From positions 62,001 through 126,000 of the forward strand of contig JAGASR010000028.1 of the NCBI GenBank assembly GCA_017621705.1: a DNA stretch of 64,000 nucleotides, written 5' to 3'. How positions within the stretch are numbered: position 1 is the stretch's first letter; each line of letters opens with the position of its first letter. The notes beneath the pieces were generated by a model, which ran no database searches, was not told the DNA's origin, and was given only the letters and a program-made list of their open reading frames with translations. The stretch is from Clostridia bacterium. GTDB taxonomy: Bacteria > Bacillota > Clostridia > Oscillospirales > UBA644. Positions 8,101-15,140 of the stretch are shown here, piece by piece. The translations under genes were made by a program, and so were the position numbers.

Positions 8101-10292
8101 GATTTTTCTTCGGATCCTTCCGTTACGGGAGGATTATCGGAATTATCAGTCTCATCTGATTTCTGAGACTGATAATATTCGAAATCGGTCACATAAACGG
8201 GCGAGGAAAAACTCATATATTTCGAATCCTCGATGATGCCTTCACTGTCAGCTATTTTGAAAACATGACCGTTGACATGTTGTTCATCGTCATACGTAAG
8301 AGCCCAGAACAGTACTTTTTCAAGCCCATAAGGCTGAATACTTATTATTTCCTCTTTAATTTCTGACGGGAAAGTATGCTTCGAGATATTCTCATTTTCA
8401 AGATCAAGAGCAGAAAGAGTACCATCCCTACCGATAAAATAGAGATATTTTCCGGATACGGCGTATGATTTAATATCGAAATCCAACACACTGCTTGTCT
8501 TTTCTCTTATATCACGCAAAAAGAGTGCCGTATCGCCATCGTCACTATTGTGAGTAAAGATAATATAATCGCCGAAATGAAGAGGTGAAAATATACCCTC
8601 ATCAAAGTTACGGTAAACATCGAGATCCGCAACAATGCAGGTATGCTTATCTGTATTCAGATCACGAGTGTAGACAGATACGGTTTCTTCTGAAGAAGAC
8701 TCGTCAAATTCTGATAAGTAATAATACAGAAGGTCATTTTGTTTATCGATAAAGATTTTACCCATCGGCATACAATCCTGATAACGTTCGACCTTATTTA
8801 TACCTTCCGCATTAACGGGAATACGGTCGATATGGAAATTTCCGACTTCATACGAAGTATAAAGCAAATAAATATAGTCGTCATGGACTTCGAATTTTTG
8901 GAACGCATCGGACCCCCCGTCTGCATGCCAATAGAAAAGAGGTGTATACTCATATTCGGAAGAGGTAAGATCGATATAGCCTATTTCACTCGGAAGCATA
9001 ACATACAGTCTTCCGTTGTCGACTGAGATATCTGCAATTAATCGATCGAACCTGAAAAGCTCCATGACGGAACCATCTTCGAGAATACCGGCTACGGCAT
9101 AATTAAAATTCTCATCGCTGACGATCGAGAATGCGACAATGGGAATACCTTCCGGTTCTTCCGTTACGGGAGACTGAACGGGATCTTCGACCGTTTCATC
9201 GGAAACGGAGGGATCATCGGGACCGATATTTCCGTCCTGATTAAAATCACACGCCACAATCGCCGTAACTACAACGGAGATCAATACAATAAAGCAAAGA
9301 ACGGTAATACCAAGCTTACGCACATTCATATCGAGAATATACGAAAATCTTTCTTTGAGAATACGTTTATCATTTGCAAAATAGGTAGAATATCCCTGAG
9401 ATGCGGCATGACGTGATGCAATTTCAGAGAGGATCGCTTTTGAATACTGACCGCGGTATTCCGTCGGTCTGCCTTTAACGACATCACAGTCGCAAGAAAG
9501 TTCGACCGCTTTAAAGGCATTTGAACGCATTATCCAGGCAAAAGGATTGAACCAGTAAACTGCGGAAACAACGTTCATAAAAAATTTATACCAAAGATCG
9601 CGGCGTTTGAAATGAGTAAGTTCGTGAGTAAAAATAAGATCGAGCGTACGTTCATCGCAAGAATAGTTCGAGGGAAGAACGATTATCGGACGGAAATATC
9701 CGACGAGCATCGGACCTTTTGCTCCGTCAAAAAAAGAAACAGATGCATTTTTGATATTAAGATCCGCACAAACGCTGTCAAAAACTCCGAGTATGCTTTG
9801 ATCGCTGACGGGTATACGTTTACGTAAACGAATACGGAATACAAAATATTGAATAACATAATAAAGTAAAACTGCCGCCGCTCCGCAAAGCCAGACATTG
9901 CAAGCTATTAAGGAGATTGGGATATTTTCCTTTACAGGCTGCTGAGGCTGAGGAGGCGAAGTAATCGGATAGATTACGGGCGGAGGAAGATCCTCAGGGA
10001 TCGTAACATCGACGACGGGCATCTGATCCGTATAAGAGTCAAAGAATGTCTGCTGCGCAGGCTCGGCATATGTCACTGTAACAGTGCGGTCAGGGATCTT
10101 GACATTGACCGGAGCTTCAATTGTCGGTAAACTTATCGGAAGCATCATTCTGACAGCGAGGACAAGCCATGCAAAATAATAAAGCTTTGCTGAAAAACGC
10201 TTCGAAATAAGCTTTTCAAAGAGAAGCAAAAGAACCGTTACTATCGCAGAAACAATGGTTAACTCGAGTACTGCGGTAAAGACATCGGTCAT
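5160..10292 (-). CDS. Giant BlaR1-type M56 metallopeptidase sensor
   Basis: 1710 residues; typical BlaR1/MecR1 proteins have about 350-600. Residues 1-345 are the M56 module: membrane segments near 8-28, 38-55 and 125-150, the zinc motif HELTH at 223-227, the downstream family segment AVELSCDCDVV, and a last helix at about 327-347. BlaR1 proteases destroy a BlaI repressor after sensing outside stress, and a blaI gene sits 39 bases upstream. Instead of a penicillin-binding domain, the outside part has a DFNQDGNIGPDD calcium-type loop (349-360), two copies of a beta-propeller-like region (about 384-702 and 731-1051), two unrecognised segments (about 1065-1300 and 1310-1540), and a C-terminal domain (about 1563-1707) weakly reminiscent of IseA-type hydrolase inhibitors. 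Protease call firm; ligand unknown. Confidence 0.88.
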   Translation of the reverse strand: MTDVFTAVLELTIVSAIVTVLLLLFEKLISKRFSAKLYYFAWLVLAVRMMLPISLPTIEAPVNVKIPDRTVTVTYAEPAQQTFFDSYTDQMPVVDVTIPEDLPPPVIYPITSPPQPQQPVKENIPISLIACNVWLCGAAAVLLYYVIQYFVFRIRLRKRIPVSDQSILGVFDSVCADLNIKNASVSFFDGAKGPMLVGYFRPIIVLPSNYSCDERTLDLIFTHELTHFKRRDLWYKFFMNVVSAVYWFNPFAWIMRSNAFKAVELSCDCDVVKGRPTEYRGQYSKAILSEIASRHAASQGYSTYFANDKRILKERFSYILDMNVRKLGITVLCFIVLISVVVTAIVACDFNQDGNIGPDDPSVSDETVEDPVQSPVTEEPEGIPIVAFSIVSDENFNYAVAGILEDGSVMELFRFDRLIADISVDNGRLYVMLPSEIGYIDLTSSEYEYTPLFYWHADGGSDAFQKFEVHDDYIYLLYTSYEVGNFHIDRIPVNAEGINKVERYQDCMPMGKIFIDKQNDLLYYYLSEFDESSSEETVSVYTRDLNTDKHTCIVADLDVYRNFDEGIFSPLHFGDYIIFTHNSDDGDTALFLRDIREKTSSVLDFDIKSYAVSGKYLYFIGRDGTLSALDLENENISKHTFPSEIKEEIISIQPYGLEKVLFWALTYDDEQHVNGHVFKIADSEGIIEDSKYMSFSSPVYVTDFEYYQSQKSDETDNSDNPPVTEGSEEKSVVAFSIVCDENWNYSVAGVFDDGNVEELFGFGEEPVLDIDIDNGRLYVLLDDEIGYIDLASDKYEYTHLFYSDSHEGYNSFYRFAVHKGYIYLLYGVYDVGDVYVDRIAITANSISEAERYQDCMLMDDIFIDKDNDLFYYYHAENEGLIPDVTSVYARDMKTNLSNRILSDTDMFRYFDGNISDFRLVKDLFVYTYTPDSGETHLCLLDLSTKQESIINFDIKSYSISGKYIYYIDSEGVLSAYDMEKDEIVGFNFPHQFDQEEVVIDSFGLDDVLVRAFTFNEDWSIKDSVCQIIYSDGNISESDKFRSSSAPVYITEPIVSSGPSDVLIEDKPISFGEKRFTELFENIASYIGKGIFDGNSMTDEDKFFLAYFFGECDGSNSEYGDIYPVDYIQNLLETHISEDYASRFEPKNVSFYNPATTSFLFPTDFKKSFAAKVEQSGIDDILNVYKYSSDGNNLERIYIASLSAYSSAVGEMSWKIDSYYEKLTETSSDLDTIGKHLFDVAVMSYGDTYKDFEYTSIVFDDNKTIVIGYDDKYIGFELFFSDNGLGIMSAELVDVEKYITKPIEPVPEESLKLNDLKEFEKYIIQAFRDGDHNLLNLLMGEQKYLSLPADPSISVATDTGYTELNIQIGENGYLYSRKLIDSASFNVLNYTESLAYCVEKANDRFYLRSFGIYVEPNVIYFDVENYISFPGTDKIPFTVSAESWKTCSNLNFLAEAIRVAIKNGDWNLIAEMGAGYSNEQQNGVTTIIPSLKIYREISSVVCSYVGGNEYRYDIETTDGQKETLYIVISKDYDGNNTLSVNRSSSYVAPVPVPIEPATEEIYDSDIAELFEKLHLYQKYAEYSSASMKVDSSVTDESGMYNKVIDEKYDTWDEWTAFVSSVFCGNYLTNTKNNDLYINVDGFTYCMQGGMGWYLSEDYTYNIVENNNSEVVIDITYKENSPTVGEEETYQTFRYVLQLTENGWRIADQLPV
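7140..8102 (-). repeat. Propeller-like repeat 2 in the BlaR1-type sensor
   Basis: Codes for residues 731-1051. It runs in parallel with repeat 1 from VVAFSIV to SSAPVYIT, including DNGRLYVLL, IGYIDL, ERYQDCM and FDIKSYSISGKY. Period is about 347 residues. Confidence 0.85.
8187..9143 (-). repeat. Propeller-like repeat 1 in the BlaR1-type sensor
   Basis: Codes for residues 384-702, from IVAFSIV to SSPVYVT, with DNGRLYVML, IGYIDL, ERYQDCM and FDIKSYAVSGKY shared with repeat 2. Confidence 0.85.
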
Positions 10293-10331
10293 TCAGATCA
10301 TTCCTTTCTGTGTGTGTTTGGGTTAAAGGGA

Positions 10332-10727
10332 TTATTTGTCTTTTGAAGCATTCAGTTTTTCACTGATAAATGATTCGAGCTCTTTAAGATCGGCATCGGA
10401 AAGAGCGTTGCCGTCATAAAGAGATGCAACGAAACTTTTTACAGAATTACCGTTGACTCTTTCGAGGAAAGATCTGTTTGCACGGGTGCGGTATTCATCA
10501 TGTTTAATAAGCGCGGAAAAATAACGCTTATTATCCTTTTTCTCAGCAGAAACAAAACCTCGTTCGATCAATCTGTTGAGCAAAGTCTGCAGTGCGGATA
10601 AGTTCCAGGTGCGCTGTTTATCAAGCTCACGCTTGATCTGACCTGTTGAAACAGGATTTGGCAAAGCCCATACGGCGTCCATGACCTCAAGTTCGGTATC
10701 GGGCAAAGTATCGTGCGGTTTTTTCAT
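10332..10727 (-). CDS. blaI: BlaI/MecI/CopY family repressor
   Basis: 131 residues with the BlaI winged-helix pattern: LPDTELEVMDAVWAL, then STGQIKRELD, then LSALQTLLNRLIERGFVS, followed by KRYFSALI and a C-terminal dimerisation helix pair. BlaI proteins bind TACA/TGTA dyads as dimers and are cut by their partner M56 protease, releasing the genes they block. The M56 gene follows 39 bases downstream. A palindrome lies exactly between the -35 and -10 of its own promoter, so it should repress itself and the sensor. Whether the signal is a beta-lactam is doubtful because the sensor lacks a penicillin-binding domain and no beta-lactamase gene is in the window. Confidence 0.93.
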   Translation of the reverse strand: MKKPHDTLPDTELEVMDAVWALPNPVSTGQIKRELDKQRTWNLSALQTLLNRLIERGFVSAEKKDNKRYFSALIKHDEYRTRANRSFLERVNGNSVKSFVASLYDGNALSDADLKELESFISEKLNASKDK

Positions 10728-10749
10728 AAAAAATCACTCCTTTTTTTAT

Positions 10750-10778
10750 AGTATAACATACACGCGTATGTTTGTCAA
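10750..10778 (-). promoter_or_regulatory. blaI promoter with embedded operator
   Basis: Minus-strand TTGACA (10778-10773), 17-base spacer, TATACT (10755-10750). The spacer is filled by a perfect inverted repeat, AACATAC-acgc-GTATGTT (10755-10772), as expected for a BlaI operator. Confidence 0.88.
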
Positions 10779-10795
10779 GGGGTTAAAAAAAAAAT

Positions 10796-10828
10796 TTTTC
10801 GTCAAAGCACACAAACTTGTGACGAAAA
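10796..10828. promoter_or_regulatory. Inverted repeat upstream of the solute-binding gene
   Basis: TTTTCGTCA (10796-10804) is mirrored by TGACGAAAA (10820-10828), just before the -35 box at 10831. It is placed like an activator or repressor site; the regulator is unknown. Confidence 0.45.
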
Positions 10829-10830
10829 TA

Positions 10831-10859
10831 TTGACAAAATGATAATAATAATATATAAT
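10831..10859 (+). promoter_or_regulatory. Promoter of the solute-binding gene
   Basis: TTGACA (10831-10836), 17-base spacer, TATAAT (10854-10859), 35 bases before the ATG. Confidence 0.85.
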
Positions 10860-10894
10860 GAAGATGATAATAAAAATATATGGAGGTTTTCCGC

Positions 10895-12319
10895 ATGAAA
10901 AAACTATCACTATTACTCGCATTATTAATGTTTTTCACATTATTTGTTTCTTGTGCATCAACACAGCAGGAAGAAGTTTTTGACGCAGAATTGGACACAT
11001 CACATTCAATCGACTGGAGCGGAAAAGAATTTTTCATTCTTCAGACTTCCGCAATAGACGAAACCCCTCTTTACTACATCAGAGATACCATTCTTGCAGA
11101 CAATGCGATGCAGAGACTTAAAGATGTTGCGGCAAAGCACAACTGCGAGATATCTTTGAAATATATCGGTGTTGACAACACATTCAAGACCCTTATGGCG
11201 GCAACCCTTTCTTCGGGTGATGCTCTCGGTGATATAGTATTTACCGACCCGTATCAGATCCGTGAATTCGGGAACCTCGGAGGACTTGTAAATATTGAAC
11301 ACGTTCTCGATTATATTGATATTTACGATGAAACCAAATGGGGCGCTCCGAACGTATGGGAATTCCTTATGTGTAAAGGTGTTATGTGCGGCGTTGTTCC
11401 CGTATCGTGGATGCAGATGGAACCAGCAATCTTTTACCCGATCATTTTCAATCAGAATCTGACGAGCTCTTTCGGTGTTCCCGATCTTCGTGAATATTAC
11501 GAAAACGGCGAATGGACCCGTGAAAAGATGATGGATACCGTCGTTACATGCACAGATAATACGCTTGCTACCCCGATCAAAGGTATGGCGGCTTGTCTTA
11601 AGCACTTCATCCGTTCAGCCCTTCTCAATAACGGCACAACCTTTGCAGAATTTAACGATGATGTTTCCGAATACCACTGCGGCTGGGACAGCGAAGCAGG
11701 TATCGAAGCGCTTGAATGGGTAAAGAGCATTATCGATAATTACGAAGAATATATGTATGAGTTTTCCAACTCCAGTTACGGTGACTGGAACTACACAAAT
11801 CCGTTCATGAATAACGAAGCTACGCTGCTTCTGACTAAATCCGCTGAAATTTACGATAAGATCGCTTACGAAGTTGATAATTTCGGCATTCTCCCATTTC
11901 CCGCAGGTCCGTACGGCGATCCGAGCAAATACGTAGGCTTCTACGAAAAAGCTCAGACTCTTTCCATTCCTCTTTACGCAAAAGAAGTTGAATGTTCCGC
12001 TATTCTTATTGATGAGATCTTCTCTCCGCTCGAAGAATACCCCGATAAGAAATCGATGGAAGACTATTATAATTCCAACGTATTCAGTGACAGCAGAGAC
12101 TATAATATTTTCATCGAAATGAGCAAGAACTGCAAATACAGTTTTTGGCCCGACGGTGGCGATACTTTCCTTAATAACATCTACACAAGCCTTCCCAGAG
12201 CTACCCCGACGAAGATAATCGAATCGTACGGTACATCGAGTGACGAATGTATTATAGAACAAATGATACCCTCGATCCTCACGATCAGAAGACTTACGGG
12301 CGACGACACTTACAAATAA
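10895..12319 (+). CDS. Extracellular solute-binding lipoprotein, family 1 type
   Basis: Start at 10895 (MKKLSLLL) is set by GGAGG 10 bases upstream; the in-frame ATG at 10880 overlaps that site. A signal peptide ends in FVSC with lipid-bearing Cys20. The 474-residue mature shape (Asp/Trp-rich, SGDALGDIVFTDPYQI, NGEWTREKMMD, late FPAGPYGDP) is that of ABC-type family 1 sugar-binding proteins, which capture solutes outside the cell and pass them to a permease. No permease or ATPase gene is nearby, so it is an orphan binding protein here. A strong sigma-A promoter and an upstream inverted repeat suggest its own regulation. The substrate cannot be read from sequence. Confidence 0.82.
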   Translation: MKKLSLLLALLMFFTLFVSCASTQQEEVFDAELDTSHSIDWSGKEFFILQTSAIDETPLYYIRDTILADNAMQRLKDVAAKHNCEISLKYIGVDNTFKTLMAATLSSGDALGDIVFTDPYQIREFGNLGGLVNIEHVLDYIDIYDETKWGAPNVWEFLMCKGVMCGVVPVSWMQMEPAIFYPIIFNQNLTSSFGVPDLREYYENGEWTREKMMDTVVTCTDNTLATPIKGMAACLKHFIRSALLNNGTTFAEFNDDVSEYHCGWDSEAGIEALEWVKSIIDNYEEYMYEFSNSSYGDWNYTNPFMNNEATLLLTKSAEIYDKIAYEVDNFGILPFPAGPYGDPSKYVGFYEKAQTLSIPLYAKEVECSAILIDEIFSPLEEYPDKKSMEDYYNSNVFSDSRDYNIFIEMSKNCKYSFWPDGGDTFLNNIYTSLPRATPTKIIESYGTSSDECIIEQMIPSILTIRRLTGDDTYK

Positions 12320-12344
12320 AAAAACAAAGAAATCAAGGTAAATT

Positions 12345-12866
12345 ATGATACAAAACGAACAGCAAACAAAAATGATGATCCTCTACTCCCTTTGGTCTGC
12401 GGGATGCCCGATGCCCACTGTAACGCTCAGCCAGATATTGGGTGAATTCGGTATCGGCGCGATCGGAACAACGGGCGAAATTTACGATCTTGCCGAAAAG
12501 AAGCATATCACGGTAATAGATGACGATGATGTTGAATATATCGTTCTTCAAAAAACCGGTCAGGAGATCGCAACAACTCTCGGCAGAGACCTTTCGCCTT
12601 CCGTAAGAGAAAAGCTCATGCTTACGACCGCAAGGGAAGTGGCAAAATTAAGAAAAGATCTCGGTGTTGCGGCATCGTACGAAGGAAAAGAAAGCGGCGG
12701 ATACGAAGTATACGTTTCGTTAAGCGACGAAGGTTCCGCGCTGATGGATCTTAAAATGTTTGCGCCGACAAGAGCGCAGGCAGATATTATGATCGCAAAT
12801 TTCAAGGACGATCCGTATAAAGTCTACCGCGAGGTTCTTGCGAGCATGACGAAATCGAGACGGTAA
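12345..12866 (+). CDS. DUF4364 family protein
   Basis: 173 residues. The N-terminal third (KMMILYSLWSAGCPMPTVTLSQIL) and the following helix look like a winged helix. The rest matches the DUF4364 layout: SVREKL, KLRKDLGVAASYEG, YEVYVSLSDEGSALMDLKMF, and NFKDDPYKVYREVL near the end. The family is common in Clostridia and has no proven role; the helix pattern suggests a DNA-binding regulator. A weak AAGG site precedes the ATG. It sits 25 bases after the solute-binding gene and 13 bases before udp, so the three may form one transcript. Confidence 0.75.
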   Translation: MIQNEQQTKMMILYSLWSAGCPMPTVTLSQILGEFGIGAIGTTGEIYDLAEKKHITVIDDDDVEYIVLQKTGQEIATTLGRDLSPSVREKLMLTTAREVAKLRKDLGVAASYEGKESGGYEVYVSLSDEGSALMDLKMFAPTRAQADIMIANFKDDPYKVYREVLASMTKSRR

Positions 12867-12879
12867 GAAAGGAAATAAA

Positions 12880-13638
12880 ATGCTTCCGAAAGATATTCAG
12901 TTTCATATAAAATGCAAGCCCGGAGATATAGGACGTTACGTTATTTTAACGGGTGATCCGAAGCGTGTCGAAAAGATCGCGAAATATCTCGATGATGCGT
13001 ACCTTATCGCAGATAACAGAGAATATGTTATCTATACAGGTTCTATATGCGGAGAGAAAGTCTCTGTTTGTTCAACGGGTATAGGCGGACCTTCCGCAGC
13101 GATTGCTGTTGAAGAACTGCACGCATGCGGTGCAGAGTATATGATAAGAGTCGGAACTTGCGGAGGTATTGCTGAAAAAGTTATCGGTGGGGACGTAATA
13201 ATCCCCACCGCAGCTATAAGACAAGAAGGAACAACGCTTCAATATGTTCCGTCGGAATACCCTGCCGTTGCTGATTTCTCTGTTGTTTCAGCATTAAAAA
13301 AAGCGGCTGACGGGCTCAATGCGACTTCACACCTGGGCGTCGTTCAATCAAAAGATTCATTTTACGGTCAACATTCACCCGAGACAATGCCTGTATTTTT
13401 CGAGCTCGATCAGAAATGGCAAGCATGGAAAAAGGCGGGAGTTCTTGCAAGTGAAATGGAATGTTCGACGGTATTCGTCGTCGGAAACGTAAGAGGCATA
13501 AAGACGGGATCCGTACTACTTGCAATCTGGAATCAGGAAAGAGAAAAAGCAGGTCTTTCAAACCCGTCTACGGAAGACACAGATCTTGCGATCAGAATCG
13601 CCGTCAAAGCAATAGAAAATTTAATTAAAGAGCTTTAA
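12880..13638 (+). CDS. udp: Uridine phosphorylase / nucleoside phosphorylase
   Basis: 252 residues of the NP-I phosphorylase family. Landmarks: GDPKRVEKIAKYLDD near the start, CSTGIGGPSAAIAVEEL, IRVGTCGGI (phosphate and ribose site), QSKDSFYGQHSPE and SEMECSTVFVVG (the Glu-Met-Glu ribose-binding segment). The enzyme splits uridine with phosphate to uracil and ribose-1-phosphate in pyrimidine salvage. AGGAAA stands 6 bases before the ATG. Its end overlaps the end of thiT on the other strand by 14 bases. Uridine preference over other nucleosides is inferred from overall resemblance. Confidence 0.9.
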   Translation: MLPKDIQFHIKCKPGDIGRYVILTGDPKRVEKIAKYLDDAYLIADNREYVIYTGSICGEKVSVCSTGIGGPSAAIAVEELHACGAEYMIRVGTCGGIAEKVIGGDVIIPTAAIRQEGTTLQYVPSEYPAVADFSVVSALKKAADGLNATSHLGVVQSKDSFYGQHSPETMPVFFELDQKWQAWKKAGVLASEMECSTVFVVGNVRGIKTGSVLLAIWNQEREKAGLSNPSTEDTDLAIRIAVKAIENLIKEL

Positions 13639-14134
13639 ATCTTGGGAAAAATCTATACAGCGCGCAGATTACGATAACGCAGATAATCGTATCTGGAATC
13701 ATAAATGCGCCGTTATAGGCTATAGCCCATGTCAGCGGAGAAAATCCTTCAGCAGCCCACGACCCGAAGAAAAGCAGACCTGAAAGGAAATGGCAGAAAT
13801 AACGTAAAAGACCGGAAACGATAGTGCCGATAATTACGTTTCTGAGTGATTTTGTTCCGAAAAATCCGCAAACGCAAATAACGGAAAATGCAAGGATATA
13901 GTCTATAAAAATACAGCCGACAAATACGCCGGGGGTAAGCCCCCACGATGCGACTGCGGAAATACCGAGCAAAAGCTGGATAAAAGAATAACCGATCGAG
14001 ACAGGAATCCCCCATCTTACCCCGTACAAAAAAGAAATGAGCATTATCGGAACCATGCTTCCGACTGTTATCGAGCCATCCAACGGCGCCCTGATAGTAG
14101 GGAAAATACTTAAAACAGTGGCAAGGGCAAGCAT
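13625..14134 (-). CDS. thiT: Thiamine ECF transporter S component, 5' end likely frameshifted
   Basis: A small integral membrane protein with about six helices. ThiT is the substrate-binding part of an energy-coupling-factor transporter that imports thiamine. A TPP riboswitch directly upstream supports the call. The longest uninterrupted frame begins with the ATG at 14134, inside the first helix and without a ribosome site. In the same frame, codons upstream (to about 14153) still read as membrane sequence (QAFAICAV). A strong AAAAGGAG site instead serves an ATG at 14190 in another frame (MENKINRNQSVKRL), which runs out after about 26 codons. Adding one T in the TTT run near 14150-14152 would join them. 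So this is a real frameshift or a sequence error; the C-terminal 169 residues look intact. Confidence 0.82.
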   Translation of the reverse strand: MLALATVLSIFPTIRAPLDGSITVGSMVPIMLISFLYGVRWGIPVSIGYSFIQLLLGISAVASWGLTPGVFVGCIFIDYILAFSVICVCGFFGTKSLRNVIIGTIVSGLLRYFCHFLSGLLFFGSWAAEGFSPLTWAIAYNGAFMIPDTIICVIVICALYRFFPRFKAL

Positions 14135-14239
14135 GACTGCGCAGATAGCAAACGCTTGACAGATTGGTTTCTGTTGATTTTGTTTTCCATGAAGAAAACA
14201 CTCCTTTTATTGATATAAAATCAATTATAAAAGCAAAAA

Positions 14240-14267
14240 AGGTCCGCAGTAACAATACTGCGAACCT
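14240..14267 (-). terminator. Riboswitch-controlled terminator before thiT
   Basis: On the minus strand, AGGTtCGCAGTA and TACTGCGgACCT form a stem with a TTGT loop, followed by six T (14240-14235). It lies between the TPP aptamer and the ribosome site, as the expression platform. Confidence 0.88.
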
Positions 14268-14282
14268 GAAACGATCGGTTGT

Positions 14283-14365
14283 TTGCTTTTCCTACGGAGG
14301 TATTAACCTCGTCAGGTTCAATGGGTGTTTCTCAACCTTCCATTTCGGAAGGTACCCCAAAGCAA
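14283..14365 (-). ncRNA. TPP riboswitch (THI element)
   Basis: The minus strand carries the THI-box signatures in order: GGGGTACC, TTGAGAAACACCC, TTGAACCTGA, TTAATACC and CGTAGGAAA. The P1 stem is closed by TTGCTTT (14365-14359) and AAAGCAA (14289-14283). Binding of thiamine pyrophosphate should favour the downstream terminator and shut off thiT. Confidence 0.97.
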
Positions 14366-14382
14366 TATTGATTTTGAGTGAA

Positions 14383-14411
14383 AGTATATCACAAAATATT
14401 CACTTTGTCAA
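14383..14411 (-). promoter_or_regulatory. Promoter of the TPP riboswitch-thiT transcript
   Basis: Minus-strand TTGACA (14411-14406), 17-base spacer, TATACT (14388-14383), 18 bases before the aptamer. Confidence 0.85.
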
Positions 14412-14447
14412 TACCAAATACAACGTAAAAAGCGAGGAAATCAAAAA

Positions 14448-15107
14448 ATGATATGCAAAAAATGCGGTGCGGAAATCACAGAAAACGTTAAATTTTGCAC
14501 CAACTGCGGAGCGAATATAACCGAAGAAATTCAGACCGATACAGAAGAAAAAGTAAAGACTTACTGTAAAAAATGTAATGCTCCTATTTTAGAGGGAATG
14601 GAAGCATGTCCTATTTGTCTGACACCTGTTAAAGAAAATATTCCTCAGTCACCTAATCCGAACAGACCTATGATACAGCCTAATTCAGCCCAAAGAACAT
14701 TTTCTGTAAAACCCGGTAAAGGCGGCGGATGGATAGTATTTGCAAAAATCTTGCTCTGGTTATTGTTTGCCGGTATTATTCTTATCGGGATTTCAAGCGG
14801 TATTATGCTTATTTCCACGGGACTTTCAAGTACCGGATCTGTTAATGTCCCTGAAGAGTATTATTACTACTACGGTGCAATGAGAGTTGAACCGATGCTT
14901 GCGGTAGTTTCGGGAATTGCAGTAATCATAGTTAGCATTATTCTTGCATTTGTAACGGTTTGTACGGGTTTTCTTGCGATCGATGCATGTCTTAACCTTA
15001 AAAACATGAACGATAACCTTTCAGAGCTTATCAAAATAAGCGCAGAAACAGGAAATACATCCGAAAAGATAAATGTCGCAGTCCTTGAAATAATGAAAAA
15101 GAAATAA
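14448..15107 (+). CDS. Double zinc-ribbon membrane protein
   Basis: 219 residues. Two zinc-ribbon Cys pairs lie at the N-terminus: CKKCG...CTNCG (residues 3-20) and CKKCN...CPIC (about 41-60). A Pro/Asn-rich linker follows, then two membrane helices (about 100-125 and 150-180) flanking a Tyr-rich loop (EEYYYYYGA), and a short amphipathic tail. Such zinc-ribbon/helix proteins are frequent in Clostridia without a known role. GAGG stands 9 bases before the ATG. It is transcribed alone and ends in a strong terminator. No neighbour hints at a function. Confidence 0.78.
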   Translation: MICKKCGAEITENVKFCTNCGANITEEIQTDTEEKVKTYCKKCNAPILEGMEACPICLTPVKENIPQSPNPNRPMIQPNSAQRTFSVKPGKGGGWIVFAKILLWLLFAGIILIGISSGIMLISTGLSSTGSVNVPEEYYYYYGAMRVEPMLAVVSGIAVIIVSIILAFVTVCTGFLAIDACLNLKNMNDNLSELIKISAETGNTSEKINVAVLEIMKKK

Positions 15108-15113
15108 AATATG

Positions 15114-15140
15114 CCCGTGTGAGTGATCACACGGGTTTTT
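15114..15140 (+). terminator. Intrinsic terminator after the zinc-ribbon gene
   Basis: CCCGTGTGA (15114-15122), GTGA loop, TCACACGGG (15127-15135), then TTTTT. Confidence 0.92.
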
